Source: Posidonia oceanica
Lineage: Eukaryota; Streptophyta; Magnoliopsida; Alismatales; Posidoniaceae
DNA: 64,000 nucleotides
Direction: 5' to 3'
NCBI GenBank assembly: GCA_037176725.1
Contig: JAZBRS010000044.1
Coordinates: 2,790,001-2,854,000 of the forward strand
The position numbers and the translations under genes were made by a program. Numbering within the stretch: position 1 is the stretch's first letter; each line of letters begins with the position of its first letter. Below, piece after piece: positions 45,701 through 54,700 of this stretch. The notes beneath the pieces were generated by a model. That model had not been told where the DNA came from. It saw only the letters and a list, made by a program, of their open reading frames with translations, and made no database searches.

Positions 45701-48700
45701 TCTTCCCTTTGAAGTGTGACCATTGATGTGCTCTGTATTAACCTTTCCTTCATGAACATAGTGTTCATGACTGTCCTTAGTGTGTCCTCTTGTAGGATCG
45801 AACGATTTGGGAGGAGGATCAACTCTTGCTTATGCTGCTGGGAGCGGCGAGTTGAACATAACTTCCATGTCGTACCAGTCTACATCAGCATACTCATCGT
45901 AGATGGGCGACTGATTTTCTTCTATTAAGTCCTGGAATATCTGAGAATCCACTGTCTTTTTATCGCACCAATCAGTGTCAGTGTACTTATCATAAATAGG
46001 CGAGCAATCTTCTTGGATCGTGTTGTGAGAGTTCAGAGTAGGTGTTGAAGGTGCCTTGAGATTAAGGTCCTCTCTGCTTGATGGGTTCTGTTCTGGATAT
46101 GCTTGTATGCACTGGATGAATGCCAATTCAGATCGAGCAGCGGATAAGATGATCTTTGCATCCGCGTGAGCCACTCGATGGTTGAGCAAGGGCTCTTGAT
46201 GTATCTGCATCACTTGCTGGTCTCCTTGAGCTACTTTCAGTCTGACTTTAAGCTCAGGTCACATGATTTCACCATTGTCATTAAGATTATGTATTTTATC
46301 TTTGACAATGAAACAGTCTTCAAGGGTGTGTCCATGGTTTTGATGATAAGGGCAGTACTTGGTAATATCAGCATTTGGAAAACTTGCCTGGTTTAGGAAG
46401 TCGTAGATCTCCACTTTTAACCAGCATCCTGAATGTGTCGGGGATCGATTCAGGAAGCGGAGGATAGCTTTGCTTCTGAGGGTCCTTGTAGTTTCCCAGT
46501 GGAGGGACGTTGTGGTAGTTTCTCTGTCCCTGCTGTCGCCCCTGGTATGTATTGTTCGTCTATCCTTGCTGGGTATGCACCGGGTAGTCAGGTGGCAGTT
46601 GTTGTTGATGCTGTATTGGCTGCACTAACTGCTCCTGGTACTGTGTCGGTTGCCCTTGGGTCAGAAACGATTGCCTAGACTGATATTAGGGGTTTCTTTG
46701 TCCCTTCTGCCTCTACTAAATTGAAACTTGGGCCATGTCACCAATGACGTTTTCAAGTGTATAGCTAGAGGTTGTCTTCTTGTCTCTTCCTTCGGGTTCC
46801 AAGAATGGTAGCTCTTCTTTGTGACGGAGGACTCTAGCAGCACGCTCGTACAGTTGATGGTACGTTTGAAGGTCACTAATCAGCAGCCCTGTTCTGAGCA
46901 TTCCTGTAGTGTTTCGTGAAATGACCTCAACTACTTGGCTTTCTGGGATGTAACATTTTGACCTTGCAGCTATGTCCCTCTATCTGCTTGCAAAAGTAGC
47001 AAACTCCTCATCTGGTTTCATCTTTTCAGCGAGAAGGTCGCTTATTGTAGGCTCGTGCTGGATGCGATGGCCATATTGGAGTAGAAATTTTTCTTGGACC
47101 ATCTTTAAGCTATTGAGATCATATACTGTGAGCATATTGAACCATCCCAGTGCTTCTCCTTCCAAGCTTTTGAAGAAAAGGTAGATAGTAAACCTGTTAT
47201 CATACTGATAGGGTAGAGCAGTCATAATGAATGTGGCTAGATGGCCTTTTGGATCCTCTGCTCTACTGTATTTCCTCATCTTTGGCATTTTGAATCCAGG
47301 TGGAAGAACAAAATGAGGAAATTTAGAAGTGTCAAATCCTATTGGTGTTTTATGTGTAACCTCTGCCTCTGTGAGTGTCTCAGAGATCATTCTTTTGATG
47401 TCTTGTCCTGGCATGGCTTGTTGTCCCTGATTTAGGTGCCTATGTGTTTGGTGGAACGGTGGTGATTGAGGGTCATATAGTGGAGAGAAGGGTTGGATTT
47501 GATGTGGAGTGTAGTATGATTGTGTGTTAGCGGGAGGTTATGGTAAGTGTGTTATTCCAGGATACTGTGGTTGGTATGACATTTCGGGATATTGTGGTTG
47601 TTGGTAGGTTGTGTATGATGGTATGGTTTGATACATGAAAGGATAGGTTGGCGTTGTGTGGTATTGTGGGAATAGACCTCGGGTAGGGAAGTTCATGATA
47701 AGATTTGGTATGGCATGCGTGTAGGTTGGTGTAGGGAATGAGTTGTTGTGGTGGTTCGGACAGCAGTGTCCTTGGAGGTTTGATGTTTGTGAGTCTTTGT
47801 ATGAGAGGTGTTGTTGAGCCAGAGATCGCCGGACCTCGTCGGCTTCTTCCTCAGTTGGGTAGGAAGTAGTTACGACGGGAGGCACAATGTGGGAAGTCGC
47901 TTCAGGATGTGTAAGTTCGGGCGGGACGTTCCATGTTTGGGAATGATCTGCCTCCCTTTCCTCTTTGTTTGCGTCAGTGTTGTAGTTGAAGGGGATGGAG
48001 ACATGCGGGAACCTCCGTCCGCTAGTTGCTTGTAGGAAACCAGGTTCTGGTCCTTCTGCTTGTGAGATTGAGACATTGAGGAAGAACCCATTCGGGCCTG
48101 TGCCCGTTTGCTCCATGGCGGTAGAGACGGAAGACGTGCCAATGTGTTTCATTATAAAACTTTTTTTTTTTTTTCTTGTTTCTTTCTTTTTTTTTCTTTT
48201 TCTTCTCTTTTGAAACTATTACAGAAGATTCACAAAGAAGATTATAGACTCAAACACACTAGCTAATGCAGACTCAAAAAAAAGAGAAAATAACAGAAAC
48301 AGTTTGTGCCGATGCTCCTGCAACCTGTGAACAGTAACAATTAAATCCCTGCAATCAAGGCACTCTGAAACGTAACGTTTTCCCTGTAGTCGCCTGTATG
48401 TCAGACGGCCAAACAAGTCGCCTGTTGTAAAGGCGGCTGAGCGAGGCGCCTTCTGAACAGGTGGCTGTGCCTCTATTCTTCCAGCAAACCAGGTCCGTCT
48501 TAGACAGATCGCGCAACAAACAGGAAAAAGGAAATTCAAGTCTCAAATAGAGCGTCGATTTTACTGGTTTAGGTGTTTAATTAGTTGATTAATTAAACCT
48601 GCATGTGTCACAAATAAATGGGATTTTTGGTTTACAGGTACCACTCTTTGACCTTCTTCAGAGTCCATCAAGAGGACCTAGATGGCGGATTTGTCTCTCT

Positions 48701-51700
48701 AAAGAGGGACCTACCACCTAAGATTCTGTCTTTAGGATCGGTATTTAGCAAACCAGAAAATAGTAAATAAACACGGAATATTAGAGTGTCAAGTATTTAC
48801 GAAGGATTATTATTGACTCAGGGAGAAGAAGGAGTCAATAATAACACCTTAGGACACCTTGAGATCTTGATCTAATTATTACAACCAACACTAAGTATGG
48901 GAGAGCGACATGCACTGGCTCGGGTTCGCTCAGGTTGATCGTTTTAGTTAAAGGAATCTTTATCTCTAATATCAGAAAATAGTTTCCACCTTAAGGGTGG
49001 ACACAAACAATCCTAGAAACCGTTAAAAAAAAACGAAAATACAATAAACAGAAATGATTTTTTGATTGTTTTTTTATGCAACTGCAGATCTAAAACACAA
49101 CGCGAATTACAAAAAAAGTTACTGATCTGCAGTGAAACGGACTTGGACTAAGTCGCCTATGATGATGGCGCCCCTGTCAATCGCCACACAGTTGTGCGAC
49201 TAGGACAGGCGCTCCTTAAAAAGGCGGCTCAGTTCTAGAGTCTTTTGATCTCAGTAAAACCGACCCAGCTGTTGGAGTTATGGGTTTTACTAACGTCAGA
49301 AATAATAAAAAAATCGATAAAAGGTTTGGGTGTCGTGAAAACCTACACGTACGATTCCCCAAATCAAAAATTACACCTAGATCTATAACAATAACGGAAA
49401 GAAGGTAAAGGAATCGCAAGGATGGACGAACAATGCATACCAGGGGCGACGACAGGGGCAAAGGAACTACCACAACGTCCCTCCACCGGAAAACTACAAG
49501 GGCCCTCAGAGGCAAAGCTATCCTCCGTTTCCTGAATCGATCCCCGACACATTCAGGATGCTGGTTGAAAGTGAAGATTTACGACTTCCTGAACCAGGTC
49601 AAGTTTTCCAAATACTGATATGACCAAGTACTGCCCTTATCATCAAAACCATAGGCACATCTTTGAAGATTGTTTCACTGTCAAAGATAGAATACATAAT
49701 CTTAATGACAAGGGTGAAATCATGTGGCCTGAGCTTAAAGCCAGACTGAAAGCAGCTCAAGGGGACCAGCAAGTGATGTAGATACATCAAGAGCCCTTGC
49801 TCAACCATCGAGTGGCTTACGTGGATGCAAAGATCATCTTTTCCGCTGCTCGATCTGAATTGGCATTCATCCAGTGCATACAAGCATATCCAGAACAGAA
49901 CCCATCAAGCAGAGAGGACCTTAATCTCAAGGCACCTTCAACACCTACTCTGGACTCTCACAACACGATCTAAGAAGATTGCTCGTCCATTTATGATAAG
50001 TACACTGACACTGATTGGTGCGATGAAAAGACAGTGGACTTTCAGATATTCCAGGACTTAATAGAAGAAAATCGGTCACCCATCTACGATGAGTATGCTG
50101 ATGTAGACTGGTACGACATGGAAGTTATGTTCAACTCGCCACTCCCAGCAGCACAAGCAAGAGTTGATCCTCCTCCCAAACCGTCCGATCCTACAAGAGG
50201 ACACACTAAGGACAGTCATGAACACTATGTTCATGAAGGAAAGGTTAATACAAAGCACATCAATGGTCACACTTCAAAGGGAAGAGGAAATCTGGTAGCC
50301 TCACTCAAAGACAAAGCCACTAGGGTTACTGTACAAGGAACGGGTCAGAATGAGTCCAATTCTGACCCTCTGAAAGCAAGGACTGGGCGTAAACCAAAAG
50401 AACGACAAGAACATGTGCCACAAGCACCTTACTACTTAACGCCAGGGGCAGACTTCTGTAGTCACCTTTCAGGTAAGCCCTCTCATCTGGGAAGGGAGGT
50501 GCGAGGTTCCACTGAACCCGACTGAGGGCAGTGATTAATTTAATTAAAACTTGTAAATAAGACATTTTCCTTTCCGCACTCTGTTTTCCTTTATTTGTCT
50601 TTATTTATCTCTAATGCTAAGTTAGATTATAAGTAATAAATAATAAAAATGACTGATGAGTGTGGGTTACATCTTATAACTTGAGGTATTTAGCAGAATT
50701 GCCAAAATATTATCTAAGATTTCCTAAGCTGAGACCGTCACACCTAGGGAAGGTCCAACCACTGGTTGTAACAATCTAAAGGCATCTTTAGATCTGTGGG
50801 AGTCACATACAACACACCTTTAATTAGCATGCAAACTCTAGAAGGAACCAAAGACCAAGTCCTAGCTAAGGGAAAAAAGTTACATCCTAAATAGAAAAAG
50901 AATTGAACAACTAGGGTAACCTCAATCTTGTCCTGTCTGCACATACACTTGCACGAGGAGGTAAGACAAAGACAAGTTCGGAGCAAAGGCTTATGGTACG
51001 AACCGCTTGCCAATTAACTTAGAAAGCATCCAGAAAAGATGGCAGCAAAAACTGCCCAAACAGAGAAGAAATAAGGCAGCAAAGAAGTTGTCCAATTGAG
51101 GAACAAATGAAAAGAGACAGTAAAAGAAAATGTCCAATTGAAAGAGATCAACAAAGAGCTGTTCAAGGAGCGGAAAAAGAATATGGCAAAACTGTCTATG
51201 TGTCTAAAGCATAAATCCTGGAGAGACGCGTTAATGACCAAAGAAAGGCAAGTAGAATTCAAGACCTAAGCCAAAGTCGAGAGCTTACTGCACTTCAAAC
51301 CTCCTCCACCTATCTCATCCACAGGCAAGGGATAGGTAATCCTAGAAATTCAGGGACTGATTAAATGAAGGAAACAACAATCAAACTAATGCTAGTATGA
51401 GGTTCCAAATTCTCAAAAGACAAGGCATGTTAGAAGGAAAAAGTTCTTTCATCCTAGATAATACAAGGCAATACTACAAAGTCTTTAAGTAAGAAGGTTA
51501 TGACTACACTCATCAATCTAAAAAACATCAAAAAAAAATCAGAAAATAAAAAAAAATATCAGAAAATCCAAAAAATCAGAAAATCCAAAAACACCAAAAA
51601 ATCAAAAAATTAGAAAATCCAAGAAAATCAACCAAAAGAAGCACTATCTACCCTACATACAAGTGAAAACTTAGTAAGTAGGAAGACTAAAATTAGTTTG

Positions 51701-54700
51701 GCCGGTGATGCAAAAATCGATTCACCTCAGATTTGGAGATAACGTCTTACTCAAGCGTGTCTCACGGCTTGAGTGTGTTTTTCTCAACAAAGACATTGCT
51801 TCTGTAGTAATCTTTACAGCATCTACGGATAACTCACAATCGACGTCTACTGGGCTCCGATTTTCCATCTCCTTGCGAGGCCAAGACTAATTCCCTTCAC
51901 CTAGTTCTCAAGTATGTTGATTAAGGGATTACTTTATCTCCTATACAAGTATAACTTAGTCAATCTCCATAAGAACTGGGAAAGGTTCACTTGTGATTAC
52001 TAACATCTTTTGTTAGTTATGCAGGTACAAAACTTACAACATAAAGAATGAGCTCACGCTTAAGGGACTCATATAGTGTGCAAAGGTACATCTACTTTGA
52101 CTAAAAGGCAAATCCCGGTTTGGCAAAGGAAGGGTTCACTCCCTCATCCGGTTCTTTAATTATAGAACTCCTTTATTTGCCAAATCGAGCTGTAGGACGA
52201 CAGTCCTTTCCGGAGAGTGTTGGTCACACTTGAGGACGGAGAACACTTGACCACAACGAATTACATTTATTCATTTTGCATATGTCTATATGGTTTGGGA
52301 TCAACCGTACCTACCGGCCTAACCTAGTATATGGACCATTCATTGCATTACGTGTTGACCTTGCATTATCATCGTATGTTTGAATCATGCATCCATGTAT
52401 TTTCTCATATCATTGGAAGTGGAGCACAGACGGAGCATTGATCTTCAAAAGTGTTAGAAACCCTTAGGACATGTGATTTTCCTAGAGTCAACCCAGTTCC
52501 TATCTATCCTTTTATAAATTCCAACCTGAGTGAAGTCTCAAACAAGATGTCACACTCCTTTCGATCGTGTCGGAATAACATCCTGCGATTTCCTCCTTAG
52601 TTCTTGCCTCGTTGGAGTACCTCTACATGGTTGGCCTGGTCTTGACATCGGCTGCGACACATAGTTCTGAAACTGACTTGACTCTTCCATACCTGAGTTT
52701 CCAATATGATGGCAATTTAAAAATCTCTTTTTATCTTTCCTTTGGCTACTTCAGTGGCGAATTGTTTGAGATAGAGTTCCTCTTTTCAGGAAATGTTCAA
52801 TAGGACATCGTTCTTGTCTTGGATCCGATCTTGTTCCAAGATCAATTCCAAGGAGGGGCATCTGTAGATATCCCATTTTTGCATTTCTGAGAGTTCTTTT
52901 AAGATAGGGACCTTGAGGCATTCCAAATCACATGTCTAAGTGTTGATAACACATTTCCCAGATCTTCCGTAATTTCTTCGAAGCATCGCTCGATCCTACT
53001 TCACTCAGGTTATTGGCTGTGGCAGAGCTGACGCACTCAGACTCACAACAAGTCTGAGTACCTCGAGTGTCCTTTATTTTTACTCAAATTCGTGGCAAAT
53101 TGGAGTTAGAGAAGATATCTTCATGATTTCAGAGACTGTCTGAAGTTTCCCGGCCTTTTATCATGTTTTCTCTTGATAGAACCTAAGAACTAGAACTAGG
53201 AATGAACTGAGCTTGCTAGTTGCCAACTGGGGAGGCGACATGGATAGACGTCCTTTGAACAGGCGACTAACCTAAACGTCATTGTAGTAGGCGAGTAATT
53301 GTCGTAGGCTCCTTTAACCGCCTCTTGCAGTTATTTTTGACGGTTGTTTCCCACGGTCCCACCGACTGTTAGACGCCAACATAACCGACGACTAATGGTC
53401 GTGGAACTGTAACGATTTTTTCCCACGATTCCCTCGACCGATAGACGCCAACATAACCGGCGACTAATGGTCGTGGCCTCCATCGAACCGAATTTCCACG
53501 GTTTTCCCACAAGTGCTTGAGCGGTTGCTAGTCTTAGTCGCCTACATATGCGGCGATTGACAATAACTGTCACTTTTCTTCTAGAAGCTTCTAGGTGTGA
53601 ACCACCTACATCCCATGAGCCTATAAATAGACCTCATACGTCAATACTTGGGTTCCCCTGGCCAATTTGGAGAAAAATTTATTTTGGAGAGAGCTCAACA
53701 GAGAGATTTCCTTCAGATTTCTTTTAAGCTTCCACCTTCAAAGAGTTAGAGTTTTCAATTCAGAAACCCTAGCTTCCACCTTCAAAAGAGGAATCTTAGC
53801 TTCTACCTTTGATCCAGAAATCTTCGATCCCAAAGATCTTGAGTCAAGCTGGAGTTCCGACCGTACCTTCACTTTTACTTCACTGCATACAGCACGAGGG
53901 TGAAGGGAGTACATCATTCTAATTACTCTTTTTTTCTTTCATATTGCATTCCTTAGTATAGGACCCATAACATGTGTATGTGGGGAATAACCCCCTGTTA
54001 GTATTAGTTTCGTTCGTTTATGTTATTTTTCTGCTTATTTCTACTACTGTTTACTACACTTGATTTAATCTAGATCTTTTATTTTTATTTGTTTTGAAAG
54101 AAAGGAATAACGCTTACATGGCACCGGGAAGCCGTTAGACGACATCTTGCCGTCGATCTAGTGATTCGGGTACCTGCATCTTCATTATCTCCCCTAAGGC
54201 GTTTTGTCAGCCTAACGACGAGTGACGATCACATCAAGCTGTCGACGTCGTGGAAGCGCCGACACCTTCATTCCAAGCATCCTCAAATCCACATCCACAG
54301 AAGTCTGCAATCACTTGGTTAAGTGGTAAAATCTCTATGTGATTGTATGAAAAGTTCGGGGTCCGAACCACCGGACATCAAATAAAAAGCATTAAGGTGA
54401 TTTCATACGTCGGTCTTTGGGATGGTGGTTGCAAGGGGCGACCACTATGTCATTAAAAAAAACGTTAGATAACCTACCAAGTGTACCACATCATGCTTAA
54501 AAGATGATAAATCTGGATGGAGAGACAAAAAAAACCCTTGATGTACCATGTACAATTATCATATTCATCATCTCCTTAGAAACTAGTTACTTAAAATTAA
54601 TACATACAAAGGAATTTTTTACATGGTTATCTCTGTAAGCATGCATAGTTACATATTTACCCTTGCAAACATCATGCTTCCATCAATACCCTGCATACTT

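Larger units (their letters stand above)
41632..54299. mobile_element. Inverted pair of gag-only Tat-like retrotransposons (12.7 kb)
   Basis: The left element is on the minus strand (LTR 41632-43023, 3' untranslated region, gag to 48152). The right element is on the plus strand (gag from 49415, 3' untranslated region, LTR 52863-54299). The two are the same family, so 41632 to about 46560 is the inverted copy of 49415-54299, arms of about 4.9 kb around a loop of about 2.85 kb. The right element lacks the first part of gag; neither shows a 5' LTR or any pol gene. The outer flanks (GGTCC on the left, GAAGT on the right) do not match, so this is not one simple insertion. It lies inside NFD6 intron 2. 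Confidence 0.85.

Noticed and set aside
54313..54369. tRNA gene
   Set aside because: Only box A and box B resemblance; no cloverleaf, and an A tail follows, so SINE is the better call.
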